From Shimia sp. R10_1 (lineage in GTDB: Bacteria > Pseudomonadota > Alphaproteobacteria > Rhodobacterales > Rhodobacteraceae), in NCBI RefSeq assembly GCF_017744095.1, contig NZ_JAGHQX010000001.1, positions 372,001 to 436,000 of the forward strand: 64,000 bases of DNA, given 5' to 3'. Below the pieces are notes generated by a model, which was not told the DNA's origin, ran no database searches, and worked only from the letters and a program-made list of their open reading frames with translations. Every line of letters begins with the position of its first letter. Position 1 is the first letter of the stretch. Below, piece after piece: positions 53,704 to 62,652 of this stretch. Made by a program: the position numbers and the translations under genes.

Positions 53704-55614
53704 ATGGTCAGTTTGTCAGTTGTCAAGAAAGTGCTGCGACACGCATGGCCGTTCACGCTTGGCGCGATCTGCTGTGTGATCCTGGCGCGCCAACTCAACG
53801 GGCTTGATCTTTCTGCACTCTGGTCAGCCGTGATGGGCGTGTCCCCCCTGCAATGGGCCCTCGCGCTCGGCGCCACAGCTGTCAGCTTCCTCGCGGTGTC
53901 CCGTTATGATGTCATCGCACTGCGTCACTTCCAGATGATGCGCGCCTCCTCAGAAGCCATGGCCGTGGGCGCAACCGCGATCGGTCTGGGTCAAACCCTT
54001 GGCGCTGGGGCCGTCGTCGGGGCCTTTGTGCGCTGGCGCATGATGCCCGACCTGTCTCTCAAAGATTCTGCGCGCATAACCGCATTTGTCACCGTCACCT
54101 TTTTGGCCGCCTTGGCCGTGACCATCGCGATTGCGGCGCTCATTTTGCCAACACCGCATATTCCTGCTGCACTGCCATATTGTACGCTCACCGTTGCCTT
54201 GGCGGTCGCTGTGCTGGCATTTGTTTTCCCCGTGCTTGCGCGTCAGGGACGGATGCTCAGCTTTCCCACCGTGTCTGCCATGGTCAGCCTGCTGTGCCTC
54301 TGCGTTATTGACACGTTCTTCGCCGGGCTTGCGCTGTATATTCTGTTGCCACCTGACGTTTCGGTTGGTTTCGCAACCCTGTTGCCAGTGTTCCTAATCG
54401 CACTTGGTGCCGCGATTTTCTCTGGCACTCCCGGCGGTGTCGGCCCGTTTGAATTGACGCTGCTCGCGCTGTTGCCGCACCAACCGGAACCGGCGTTGCT
54501 CGGCGCGGTACTGGCTTTCCGCGCAATCTACTACGCTGTGCCTGCGCTGTTGGCCGGTCTTGTCTTCATGCGCCATCTTTTGCGCCCACGCCCTGCCCCA
54601 ACGCCGCGTCACATCCGTGCGTTTCAACCGCTCGAAGATGCGCCCCTGTCTCCCATCAGCCGCGCTGAACTTGGTGTCATCCGTCAAAACGGCGGCGCGC
54701 TTCTGTCTTGCGATGCCGGCCGCTATGGCGCTGTGCGCACCGGTCAGACTTTGGTCGCCCTGTTTGACCCCATCGAAGGAGATGCCAACACGCTGGCACG
54801 CCCGCTGCGTCTGGCTGCGCGTGCGCAAAACCGGATCGCCTGCAAATACAAGATCTCTGCCCGTCAGGCCGTGCGCGCCCGCGCCGCGGGCTGGGCAGTG
54901 ATGCATATCTCAGATGAGGCAGTCCTGCGCCCAACCGAACACAACACCCAAGGCTCAAGCTATCGCCAGCTGCGCCGCAAATTGCGTCATGCCGAGAAAG
55001 CCCAAGTGCAGGTCTCTGCCGCGCAAAGCCATCTGCCTCTGACCGACATGGCCCGCGTATCAGCAGCTTGGGAAGCGCAACACGGTGTGCCGCGCGGGCT
55101 GACCATGGGGCGGTTTGATGACCTCTATGTGGGCCATCAGAAAGTGTTTCTCGCCTATCAGGATGCGCGCCTTGTCGGTTTTGTAAGCTTCCACGCCACA
55201 GCCCATGAATGGTGCCTCGATCTCATGCGCGTGCTGCCTGACGCCCCGGATGGCACCATGCATCTGTTGGTGCAAAACGCGATCGAAACCGCCGCACAGA
55301 TGGATGTGGACAGCCTATCTCTTGCCGCCGCCCCAGCCTTGCCCACCGGCCGCAGCCGTTTGGAACGCTTTCTGCGCAGCAAACATTTTCAGCATGGCGG
55401 CGGGGCTGGCCTGCGCCAGTTCAAAGCCTGCTTTGCACCCCGCTGGCAGCCACTTTTCATGGCGGCACCCGGACCCATGCAGCTTGGCATCGCGACAATT
55501 GATATGATCCGCGCCGTAAATCTGCGCAGCGCCCCGGCCACGCCCATTGCATGTTTGCCTACAAATCAGGCACTTGCGACCACTCCATCATCGGTTATGA
55601 AACGCGCCTCATAA
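53704..55614 (+). CDS. MprF-like protein (phosphatidylglycerol aminoacyl-transferase type)
   Basis: A 636-residue two-part protein. Residues 1-315 form a membrane domain of about eight or nine helices of the LPG-synthase type (SGTPGGVGPFELTLLALLP). Residues 335-625 are a soluble DUF2156 domain with two GNAT-like halves (QGSSYRQLRRKLRHAEKA, VPRGLTMGRFDDL, GFVSFHATAHEWCLDLM). MprF transfers lysine or alanine from tRNA to phosphatidylglycerol, which lowers the surface charge; the acyl donor here cannot be read. The ATG at 53704 has AGGAAA upstream and is preferred to one 28 codons earlier. Confidence 0.85.
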   Translation: MVSLSVVKKVLRHAWPFTLGAICCVILARQLNGLDLSALWSAVMGVSPLQWALALGATAVSFLAVSRYDVIALRHFQMMRASSEAMAVGATAIGLGQTLGAGAVVGAFVRWRMMPDLSLKDSARITAFVTVTFLAALAVTIAIAALILPTPHIPAALPYCTLTVALAVAVLAFVFPVLARQGRMLSFPTVSAMVSLLCLCVIDTFFAGLALYILLPPDVSVGFATLLPVFLIALGAAIFSGTPGGVGPFELTLLALLPHQPEPALLGAVLAFRAIYYAVPALLAGLVFMRHLLRPRPAPTPRHIRAFQPLEDAPLSPISRAELGVIRQNGGALLSCDAGRYGAVRTGQTLVALFDPIEGDANTLARPLRLAARAQNRIACKYKISARQAVRARAAGWAVMHISDEAVLRPTEHNTQGSSYRQLRRKLRHAEKAQVQVSAAQSHLPLTDMARVSAAWEAQHGVPRGLTMGRFDDLYVGHQKVFLAYQDARLVGFVSFHATAHEWCLDLMRVLPDAPDGTMHLLVQNAIETAAQMDVDSLSLAAAPALPTGRSRLERFLRSKHFQHGGGAGLRQFKACFAPRWQPLFMAAPGPMQLGIATIDMIRAVNLRSAPATPIACLPTNQALATTPSSVMKRAS

Positions 55615-55710
55615 TAGTCTTGCACCAAATGAAGTTGTGCTCATGTCATCCCCATGGCACATCCGGCTCAAACATCACGCGCGCGTGAACCGCGCCGCTA
55701 GGAGAGTCCC

Positions 55711-56733
55711 ATGACCAACGCTCTATCCAAGCTTCTGGAAACCCGTGACTGGCTGATGGCAGATGGTGCCACCGGCACAAATCTGTTCAACATGGGCCTC
55801 AGTTCTGGCGACGCACCAGAAATCTGGAACGCAACCCATCCAGAAAACATCAAAAAACTCTACAGCCTCGCTGTGGACAATGGGTCCGATATCTTTCTGA
55901 CCAACTCCTTTGGCGGCAACGCCTCACGCCTGAAACTGCATGATGCGCAGGGCCGTGTGCACGAGCTGAACCGTCTGGCTGCCGAAATCGGCCGCGAGGT
56001 TGCGGATGCAGCGGGCCGCCCCGTTGTCGTTGCAGGCTCCGTTGGCCCCACAGGCGACATCATGGAACCTGTCGGAGAGCTGAGCCATGCGCGCGCCGTG
56101 GAAATGTTCCACGAACAAGCGGAAGGCCTGAAAGACGGCGGCGCAGACGTGCTCTGGCTCGAAACCATCTCCGCACCCGAAGAATACAAAGCCGCCGCAG
56201 AAGCCTTCGCGCTGGCAGACATGCCATGGGTTGGCACCATGAGCTTTGACACTGCTGGTCGCACCATGATGGGGGTCACCTCCGCTGACATGGTGCAGAT
56301 GGTCAACGCGCTGCCCAATGCGCCCATCGGCTTTGGCGCAAACTGCGGCGTTGGCGCGGCGGATCTGCTGCGCACAGTGCTTGGCTTTTCAGCCCAGGGC
56401 ACCGAAACCCCGATCATCGCCAAAGGCAACGCCGGCATCCCAAAATACCACGATGGTCACATCCACTATGATGGCACGCCAGAATTGATGGCAGAATACG
56501 CGGTGATGGCACGTGACTGTGGCGCAACCATCATTGGCGGCTGCTGTGGCACCATGCCGGAACACCTCAACGCGATGCGCGCCGCGCTGGAAAGCCGCCC
56601 CCGTGGTGCCCGTCCGTCGCTGGAACAGGTGACCGAAACCCTCGGTGGCTTCTCCTCCGCGACAGATGGCACGGACAACGACAACGAAGCACCCGCGCGT
56701 GAGCGCCGCGGCCGCCGCCGTCGCAGCGCCTAA
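55711..56733 (+). CDS. bmt: Betaine-homocysteine methyltransferase-type protein (Bmt/split MetH)
   Basis: A 340-residue zinc-dependent homocysteine methyltransferase. The N-terminal ADGATGTNLFNMGL and the zinc site are typical; the GANCGVGAADLL Cys and the double Cys in IIGGCCGTMPEHL are the zinc ligands. In Rhodobacterales this protein type serves as the homocysteine-binding part of a split MetH or as betaine-homocysteine methyltransferase, together with a stand-alone corrinoid protein like the one at 58990. The C-terminus has a disordered Arg/Glu tail. A perfect-arm terminator follows. Confidence 0.85.
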   Translation: MTNALSKLLETRDWLMADGATGTNLFNMGLSSGDAPEIWNATHPENIKKLYSLAVDNGSDIFLTNSFGGNASRLKLHDAQGRVHELNRLAAEIGREVADAAGRPVVVAGSVGPTGDIMEPVGELSHARAVEMFHEQAEGLKDGGADVLWLETISAPEEYKAAAEAFALADMPWVGTMSFDTAGRTMMGVTSADMVQMVNALPNAPIGFGANCGVGAADLLRTVLGFSAQGTETPIIAKGNAGIPKYHDGHIHYDGTPELMAEYAVMARDCGATIIGGCCGTMPEHLNAMRAALESRPRGARPSLEQVTETLGGFSSATDGTDNDNEAPARERRGRRRRSA

Positions 56734-56750
56734 GTCAGATAAGATCTCGC

Positions 56751-56781
56751 AAAAAGCCCGGTCATTTTGGCCGGGCTTTTT
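56751..56781. terminator. Bidirectional terminator between bmt and the endolysin-like gene
   Basis: Eleven-base perfect arms (AAAAAGCCCGG and CCGGGCTTTTT) around a 9-base loop. The T and A ends serve both converging genes. Confidence 0.92.
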
Positions 56782-56798
56782 CTATGGCGATCCGCGCT

Positions 56799-57506
56799 TT
56801 AGGACTCATCTCCATCGGTATCGCCCACGCCCCGCGCACCGCCAAACGTGATGCCGCTCTGGGACGGCCCCGTCAGCGGCCACCGCGCGCCCAGAATACG
56901 ATCCCGCGGGAAGCGCTTGATGTTCACCGCGTTGCTCTGATTGCCGCCCAGACAATGGACACCGCGACTGTCTTCGCCCGCATAAAAGCCCACATGCCCT
57001 TTCCAGGACGCACGGCTATCCCGCCAGAACACAATCACCGCTCCCAACTGCGGCTCACACGCCTCGCCAAATCCCAGCCACTTGCGCGCCCCAAGCGGGG
57101 AATTGGGCAAAGGCTCAGACGGCATTGTTGACCCGATACAATGGGCCACAAACAGGCCGCACCACGCAACATCATCGCCCTCATAGTCGATATCCAGATC
57201 ATCAGCCCATCGCATGATGGCAGGATTATTGCCCGATCCAGCAACCTCTCGGGTGCCCATCAGGCGGTTGGCCTCGTCAAACCAGGGCAAAGTGTCAAAA
57301 CTGGGCACAGAGGCACCCGTGGCCTCGCCAAACAGCGCTTCATAGGTCAGGGGGCCAACGATGCCATCCGGCACGAGCCCCTGAGACCGTTGGAAATTCT
57401 TGATCGCACCGATGGTCATCCTGCCGCGAATGCCGTCCACCGGACCCGGATTGAAGCCTAATAAAATCAATCGCTTTTGGACCTTGGTCCATTCACTTGG
57501 AGTCAT
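56799..57506 (-). CDS. Peptidoglycan-binding/CHAP-like endolysin-type protein (TIGR02594-like)
   Basis: A 235-residue protein. Residues 5-65 form a peptidoglycan-binding (PG_binding_1) fold with RLILLGFNPGPVDGIRGRMT and FQRSQGLVPDGIVGPLTYEAL. From about 85 a NlpC/P60- or CHAP-like domain (TIGR02594 type) shows WCGLFVAHCIG with the likely catalytic Cys, then GAVIVFWRDSRASWKGHVGFY with the His. No signal peptide is visible, as in phage or gene-transfer-agent lysins. The start at 57506 has the ribosome site AAGGAGT. No other phage genes surround it. Confidence 0.8.
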   Translation of the reverse strand: MTPSEWTKVQKRLILLGFNPGPVDGIRGRMTIGAIKNFQRSQGLVPDGIVGPLTYEALFGEATGASVPSFDTLPWFDEANRLMGTREVAGSGNNPAIMRWADDLDIDYEGDDVAWCGLFVAHCIGSTMPSEPLPNSPLGARKWLGFGEACEPQLGAVIVFWRDSRASWKGHVGFYAGEDSRGVHCLGGNQSNAVNIKRFPRDRILGARWPLTGPSQSGITFGGARGVGDTDGDES

Positions 57507-57685
57507 GGAAGTACTCCTTTTCACACAATACAAAAAACAAAGAGCGTCACATCAACGCCGTTCTCACCATAGCACAAATCTCAGAAAGGCAGAAAAAGCG
57601 CATCGTCCGCAGGAATTACAGAGCGGCAACACCGCGTGGCCAAAGCCGCCACGTCTCAAAACGAAGAGAACGCGCAGTCTACCTT

Positions 57686-58771
57686 TTAAAACAAGGCCAA
57701 CTGCCCGTCCCGCGCCAGCGGCACCTCAAACAGATCGGTCCGCAACTTTGCCAAATCTTTGCTCAAACCAAAGCGTTTGCGCGCCGCTTCAAACCGTTGC
57801 GCAATCATCTGCGCATAGACCCCGTCGCCACGCATACGTTTGCCCCACTCCGCCGAATAAGCTTCGCCATCATGCATTTCCCGCACCCGCGCCATCACCT
57901 TGGCCGCGCGTCCCGGATAGGCCTCCTCAAGCCATTCCACAAACAGGGGGGCCACCTCGCGTGGCAGCCGCAGCATGACCCAGCTCGCCGCCTGTGCGCC
58001 CGCCTCTGCCCCCGCCTGCAGCAGCCGCTCGACCTCATGATCGCTCAGTCCGGGCACCACAGGCGATACCATCACCCGCACAGGCACACCGGCCGCACTG
58101 AGTTTTCGAATTATGTCGACACGCCGCCCCGGCAAAGGGCAGCGCGGCTCCATCGCCCGTGACAGGTCTGCGTCCATGGTGGTCAGCGAAATCCCCACCT
58201 GCGCCAGCCCTTTCGCAGCCATTCGCGCCAGAATGTCGACGTCGCGCTCAATCAATGTGCCTTTGGTCACAATCGCCACAGGATGATTGAACCGCTCCAG
58301 CACCTCCAAAACCGCCCGCATCACCCGATAGCGCCGCTCAATCGGCTGATACGGATCCGTATTGGTCCCAATCGCCAGCACATCGGCCCGATAGCCCCGT
58401 CGGCTCAACTCTTTTTCAAGCACCTCAGCCGCCTTGGGCCGCGCCACCAACTTGGTTTCAAAATCCAATCCCGGCGACAGCCCCAGATACGCATGGGTCG
58501 GGCGCGCAAAGCAGTAGATGCAGCCATGCTCACACCCGCGATACGGATTGAGCGACCGATCAAACGAAATATCAGGGGACTGATTGCGCGTTATCACACT
58601 GCGCGGGCGTTCCTCGCGCACGTCGGTCAGAAAACGGTCACGCACCTCTTCTATATCCCAGCCGTCATTTATGTCTTCACGCTGGGTCTCAAACCGGCTC
58701 GCATGATTGCTCACAGCTCCGCGTGCACGCCGGCGATCACGGTCGATTTTGGGCAAAAAATCCTCTGACAT
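57686..58771 (-). CDS. PA0069-family radical SAM protein
   Basis: A 361-residue radical SAM protein. The cluster motif is CEHGCIYCFAR (C-x3-C-x2-C), preceded by the RSLNPYRG sequence seen in PA0069/SplB-like proteins; further segments are AIGTNTDPYQPIERRYR and SLTTMDADLSRAMEPR. The function is not known; SplB-like repair or tRNA/cofactor chemistry has been suggested only by similarity. It stands between bmt and the corrinoid gene, on the opposite strand to both, so it breaks up the methionine pair. Confidence 0.85.
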   Translation of the reverse strand: MSEDFLPKIDRDRRRARGAVSNHASRFETQREDINDGWDIEEVRDRFLTDVREERPRSVITRNQSPDISFDRSLNPYRGCEHGCIYCFARPTHAYLGLSPGLDFETKLVARPKAAEVLEKELSRRGYRADVLAIGTNTDPYQPIERRYRVMRAVLEVLERFNHPVAIVTKGTLIERDVDILARMAAKGLAQVGISLTTMDADLSRAMEPRCPLPGRRVDIIRKLSAAGVPVRVMVSPVVPGLSDHEVERLLQAGAEAGAQAASWVMLRLPREVAPLFVEWLEEAYPGRAAKVMARVREMHDGEAYSAEWGKRMRGDGVYAQMIAQRFEAARKRFGLSKDLAKLRTDLFEVPLARDGQLALF

Positions 58772-58989
58772 CGGCTATAATTAGAACAAAACACGAACAA
58801 ATGCAACAAAACCCATGATCTGGATGAAAAACTTTCATCGCCGCATAGGTTTTTCTGCCTACACGTCGCACGCGGCCTTGGCTATGTCGTTAATCAGACA
58901 GTCTGTCGCACCAAAAAGTCCGACACCTGTCTTAACAATAAGCAACCGCCGCCCGCACATGGGCCGCGCCAAGGTATGGGAAAACGCGC

Positions 58990-59691
58990 ATGTCAGAAGA
59001 AGAAGACATCATCCTGTCCGAGCTGGACGACGAAGAGCTTGTCCAACAGATGTTTGACGACCTCTACGATGGCCTCAAAGAGGAAATCGAAGAAGGCGTG
59101 AACATCCTTCTGGAGCGCGGCTGGGCCCCCTACCGCATCCTGACCGAAGCACTGGTTGGTGGCATGACCATCGTTGGCGCTGACTTCCGCGACGGCATCC
59201 TGTTCGTGCCGGAAGTGCTACTGGCGGCCAACGCGATGAAGGGCGGCATGGCCATCCTGAAGCCGCTGCTGGCAGAAACCGGCGCACCGCGCATGGGCTC
59301 CATGGTGATCGGCACCGTAAAGGGCGACATCCACGACATCGGCAAAAACCTCGTCTCCATGATGATGGAAGGCGCAGGCTTTGAAGTGGTCGATCTGGGC
59401 ATCAACAACCCGGTTGAAAACTACATCGAAGCTCTGGAAGAGCACAAACCAGACATCCTCGGCATGTCCGCTCTGCTGACCACCACCATGCCTTACATGA
59501 AGGTCGTGATCGACACGATGGTCGAGCAAGGCCTGCGTGATGAATACATCGTTCTGGTTGGCGGCGCGCCCCTGAACGAAGAGTTCGGCAAAGCCATCGG
59601 TGCAGACGGATACTGCCGTGACGCAGCTGTCGCTGTGGAAATGGCAAAGGACTTTGTGGCCCGCAAGCACAATCAAATGGCTGCAGGCTAA
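58990..59691 (+). CDS. Methyltransferase corrinoid (B12-binding) protein, MtbC/MtaC-like
   Basis: A 233-residue cobalamin-binding protein. The N-terminal helical cap covers about 1-90 (VPEVLLAANAMKGGMAILKPLL), and the B12 domain has the signature GDIHDIGKNLV, whose His replaces the lower base ligand, then GMSALLTTTMPYMK and VLVGGAPL. It matches the MetH cobalamin module used alone. Together with Bmt (55711) it would carry the methyl group in a split methionine synthase; the folate-binding subunit and the reactivase are outside the window. A terminator follows. Confidence 0.93.
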   Translation: MSEEEDIILSELDDEELVQQMFDDLYDGLKEEIEEGVNILLERGWAPYRILTEALVGGMTIVGADFRDGILFVPEVLLAANAMKGGMAILKPLLAETGAPRMGSMVIGTVKGDIHDIGKNLVSMMMEGAGFEVVDLGINNPVENYIEALEEHKPDILGMSALLTTTMPYMKVVIDTMVEQGLRDEYIVLVGGAPLNEEFGKAIGADGYCRDAAVAVEMAKDFVARKHNQMAAG

Positions 59692-59725
59692 CCCCGAATA
59701 ACACTCCCACCGCGCGAGCGGACCT

Positions 59726-59752
59726 GGCCCGCCTTCTTAGGCGGGCCTTTTT
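59726..59752 (+). terminator. Rho-independent terminator after the corrinoid protein gene
   Basis: Eight-base arms (GGCCCGCC and GGCGGGCC) around a 6-base loop, followed by five T. It starts 35 bases after the stop codon. Confidence 0.9.
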
Positions 59753-59858
59753 GTAACTGGGTATCGCTGACAACACTGCGCGCTCACTGATCGCGATGAT
59801 CAACCAAAACTGTGAAGAAGTCGGTTGGGTGAGCCGCAAACTGCGATAAAGTGAAGCT

Positions 59859-60551
59859 ATGTCTGGTCTTTATTCTCCTGATCTTGCCCGCATTCACGCC
59901 GAAGGCTTCACTGCAACTTTTGCGCAGTCTTTCGATTGGCTCGCCGAAACCCTCCAACACGGCCCAACGCCGCCCAAGCTGTTTGATGTCGGATGTGGCG
60001 ACGGCGCTTGGCTTGACGCAGCGCGCTCACGTGGCGTGATGGGCGCGGGCATTGATCTTTCTCCGGCTTTTGTTGCGCGCGCACGTCAGCGTGGTCTTGA
60101 TGTGTGCGAGGGCAACGCCGCGAACGCAAGTATTCCTTCAGGCACAACTGCGATCACCTGCCTTGGCGAAGTACTCAGTTACATTGATCCGGCCACCGGC
60201 CATGACACACTTGTCCCCTTTGCGCAGACCGCCTTTGACGCACTGCCATCGGGCGGCCTTGTGCTGGCAGACCTGATCGGCCACCGCTGTCTGCCACAAG
60301 CAGCGCGTCACAGCGGCGATGACTGGGCGGTGCGTGTCGAAGTCACCGTGGGTGGCAGTCGGCTCTCCCGCCGCATCGAAACCCAGGTCGCCGACCGCAT
60401 CGACTGGGTCACCCACCATCAAACCCGCCGCGCGCCTCAGGCCACCAAAGCCGCGCTTGAGGCCATCGGCTGGCGCTGCGACATCCTACAATCCTACGGC
60501 CCGGCGCCGCTGCTGCCGGGACATTTTGCCATTCACCTGATCAAACCGTGA
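59859..60551 (+). CDS. Class I SAM-dependent methyltransferase
   Basis: A 230-residue methyltransferase with SAM motif I LFDVGCGDGAWL at about 42-53, motif II near GAGIDLSPAFVARAR, and a motif IV region TCLGEVLSYIDPATG. The C-terminal half (ETQVADRIDWVTHHQ) has no name I recognise, so the acceptor is unknown. It precedes the DUF1638 gene by 7 bases; the two may be co-transcribed. Confidence 0.82.
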   Translation: MSGLYSPDLARIHAEGFTATFAQSFDWLAETLQHGPTPPKLFDVGCGDGAWLDAARSRGVMGAGIDLSPAFVARARQRGLDVCEGNAANASIPSGTTAITCLGEVLSYIDPATGHDTLVPFAQTAFDALPSGGLVLADLIGHRCLPQAARHSGDDWAVRVEVTVGGSRLSRRIETQVADRIDWVTHHQTRRAPQATKAALEAIGWRCDILQSYGPAPLLPGHFAIHLIKP

Positions 60552-60558
60552 CCCAGCC

Positions 60559-61212
60559 ATGAAAACGCCAAGTCCCCTCCCAGATGACACAACGCTCACA
60601 ACAACTGGCCTCGCGCCAACCGGCGATACCGGCCGTGTTCTGCTGCTGGCTTGCGGCGCACTGGCACGCGAAATTCTCGACCTGATCAAGCTCAATCAAT
60701 GGTCGCATATGGATCTCACCTGCCTGCCAGCAATCTATCACGTGCAGCCAGAGAAAATCGCCCCGGCCGTGCGCGAAGCTGTCGCCAAACATCGCAACAC
60801 CCACAGCCAGATCTTTGTGGTCTACGCCGATTGCGGCACCGGTGGCCAACTCGAACAAACCTGTCAGGAACTCGGCGTCGAAATGATCGCGGGGCCCCAT
60901 TGCTACAGCTTCTTTGAGGGCAACACCCGGTTCGCGGAAATCGCAGAAGACGAATTCACCGCCTTCTACCTCACCGACTTTCTCGTTCGCCAGTTTGACG
61001 CCTTTGTCATCAAACCCATGGGGCTCGACCGCCACCCGGAACTGCGCGACATGTATTTTGGCAACTATGAAAAACTGGTCTATCAGGCACAGACCGATGA
61101 TCCTGAGCTGACAGAGAAGGCCAAAGACTGCGCCGACCGCCTCGGCCTCGCCTTTGAGCGGCGCTACACGGGATATGGCGATCTGGAAGTCGCGCTGCGC
61201 AGCAAAAGCTAA
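60559..61212 (+). CDS. DUF1638 family protein
   Basis: A 217-residue soluble protein of the DUF1638 family. Marks are LLACGALAREILDLIKLNQW, the HVQPEKIAPAVREAV stretch, VVYADCGTGGQLE and GPHCYSFFEGN, with four conserved Cys. DUF1638 genes often lie near corrinoid methyltransferase genes, and here one lies 870 bases downstream of the corrinoid protein gene, but the function is unknown. It directly follows the methyltransferase gene. Confidence 0.8.
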   Translation: MKTPSPLPDDTTLTTTGLAPTGDTGRVLLLACGALAREILDLIKLNQWSHMDLTCLPAIYHVQPEKIAPAVREAVAKHRNTHSQIFVVYADCGTGGQLEQTCQELGVEMIAGPHCYSFFEGNTRFAEIAEDEFTAFYLTDFLVRQFDAFVIKPMGLDRHPELRDMYFGNYEKLVYQAQTDDPELTEKAKDCADRLGLAFERRYTGYGDLEVALRSKS

Positions 61213-61298
61213 CTCAGATCCAAGTGCCACTTCGGCCTAGCTCTCTGAAATCTAACTCAAAAGTTGCCCCCGCTGCGCCAAAGGCTTAAAAAGCCAAA

Positions 61299-61850
61299 AT
61301 GATTCAGCGGCAGCTCCGATATAGACCTTTGCTCAAATACCTCCTGCCTGTCGCAGTGTTTTCTGTGCTTGCGGCATGCGACTCCACGGGCGGAAGCTTC
61401 AATTCAAAGGCCACACGTATGGGCGATTTTGACGTGCGCTACATTGCGCTCAGAAATGAGGAAGTGGCCAACACTGGCCCGCTCACGCCACTGCTTTTCA
61501 CCTTCAGCTATGCAGGTTTCAGCCCTGCAAACGGCGTCACGCAAGCGGATCTGAAAGCCGAAGCCAAACGCCTCGGCCTCGACATGAACACCATGCGCAT
61601 CATTTATGGCAGCAACCCCTACAAGTCTGAGGATGGCACATTGCATGTCTGCACGGTTGAGGCCATTCGCCAACGCCTATGCAAAGCCGCGCCAACCTTG
61701 CCGCTTGAGCAGCGCATCTCCTATGCCAAAACACTGCTCGCAAGCGACAACCGCTGTTCTTGGGTTGAATTTGACCCGGCTTACAACAAGAAAGCCACCT
61801 TCTCGCTTGGCGGTGATGATCAGACGCTCAACATCAAGGCTGACTGCTGA
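61299..61850 (+). CDS. Small lipoprotein
   Basis: A 183-residue putative lipoprotein. After a basic N-terminus and hydrophobic core the lipobox LAAC occurs at about residues 24-27, so Cys27 would be lipidated. The mature part has four more Cys and aromatic-rich segments, with RYIALRNEEVANTGPLTPLLF early. Family unknown to me. The start at 61299 gives a normal lipoprotein signal length. It stands alone between DUF1638 and the XRE regulator. Confidence 0.75.
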   Translation: MIQRQLRYRPLLKYLLPVAVFSVLAACDSTGGSFNSKATRMGDFDVRYIALRNEEVANTGPLTPLLFTFSYAGFSPANGVTQADLKAEAKRLGLDMNTMRIIYGSNPYKSEDGTLHVCTVEAIRQRLCKAAPTLPLEQRISYAKTLLASDNRCSWVEFDPAYNKKATFSLGGDDQTLNIKADC

Positions 61851-61942
61851 AGCCGCCGCCATGTCACGGGGCATCCCATGCGCCAAAAGCTTTGCTCTGG
61901 TGAACCTCACGCCTTACGCGTCAATCCGCAGGCGCAACATAC

Positions 61943-62566
61943 CTACACCAGTGACGTCACCCACAGGATCGTCGCATCTTCATCGCTCACCGACACAACA
62001 TTGTGGCCCATCGCACCATCGTAATAGGCACTGTCGCCCCGCCGCATTTCCACCGGTTCATAATACTCTGTGTAGAGCGTGATCACCCCGGTCAGCACAT
62101 AGAGAAATTCTTCGCCGTCATGGCGCACCCAGCCGTCAAACTCATCCATCGAGCGCGCCCGCACCCGAGCGCGATATGGCAGCATCGCTTTCTTGCGCAG
62201 CCCCTCGGCAAGCAGCTCATGCTCATATGTCGTTGTGACCTGCTGCGCACCCTCGCCAAATTTCACCACCGACATGCGGCCCGTGATCTGATCTTTCTGC
62301 GGCGCGGTGAACAGCTGTGGCACGGAGATCTCCAGTCCCACCGCCAGTTTCTTCACCGCGTCATAGGTCGGCGACATCTGACCGTTTTCAATCTTAGAAA
62401 GCGTGGAACGCGCCAGCCCCGCCTGATTGGCCGCCTGTTCCAACGTCCAATTGCGCGCCTTGCGCAACTCGCGCACGCGCTGGCCAAGGTCAAGCGGTTC
62501 CACATGGTCCTGCTCGCCATTTTCACGGGCAATACGGATGAGCGATTTGGGGTCTTTTGCTGTCAT
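61943..62566 (-). CDS. XRE-family regulator with C-terminal cupin domain
   Basis: A 207-residue regulator. The HTH spans about 28-85 (ELRKARNWTLEQAANQAGLA, then RSTLSKIENGQMSPTYDA). A cupin domain at about 130-205 has HDGEEFLYVLTGVITLY and PVEMRRGDSAYYDGAMGHNV. Such regulators sense small molecules, often amino acids or organic acids. It is divergent from the acyl-CoA ligase gene with 86 bases between the starts, so control of that gene is likely. The start MTAKDPK at 62566 is preferred to a longer low-complexity Arg-rich reading. Confidence 0.85.
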   Translation of the reverse strand: MTAKDPKSLIRIARENGEQDHVEPLDLGQRVRELRKARNWTLEQAANQAGLARSTLSKIENGQMSPTYDAVKKLAVGLEISVPQLFTAPQKDQITGRMSVVKFGEGAQQVTTTYEHELLAEGLRKKAMLPYRARVRARSMDEFDGWVRHDGEEFLYVLTGVITLYTEYYEPVEMRRGDSAYYDGAMGHNVVSVSDEDATILWVTSLV

Positions 62567-62652
62567 AGCCGCGCTTCTAGCCTGCCTGCCCCCTTGCCTG
62601 CAACCGCCACGTCGCGCTTGCACTGCGCTCCCGGGCTGCTTACCCCATCCCT

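Noticed and set aside
55615-55710. SAM-type riboswitch in front of bmt
   Set aside because: I looked for SAM-II and SAM/SAH aptamer cores and saw no match; the gap is short and holds only a ribosome site.
56799-57506. Prophage or gene-transfer-agent remnant around the endolysin-like gene
   Set aside because: No capsid, terminase or tail gene lies nearby, so one lysin-type gene is not enough to call a prophage.
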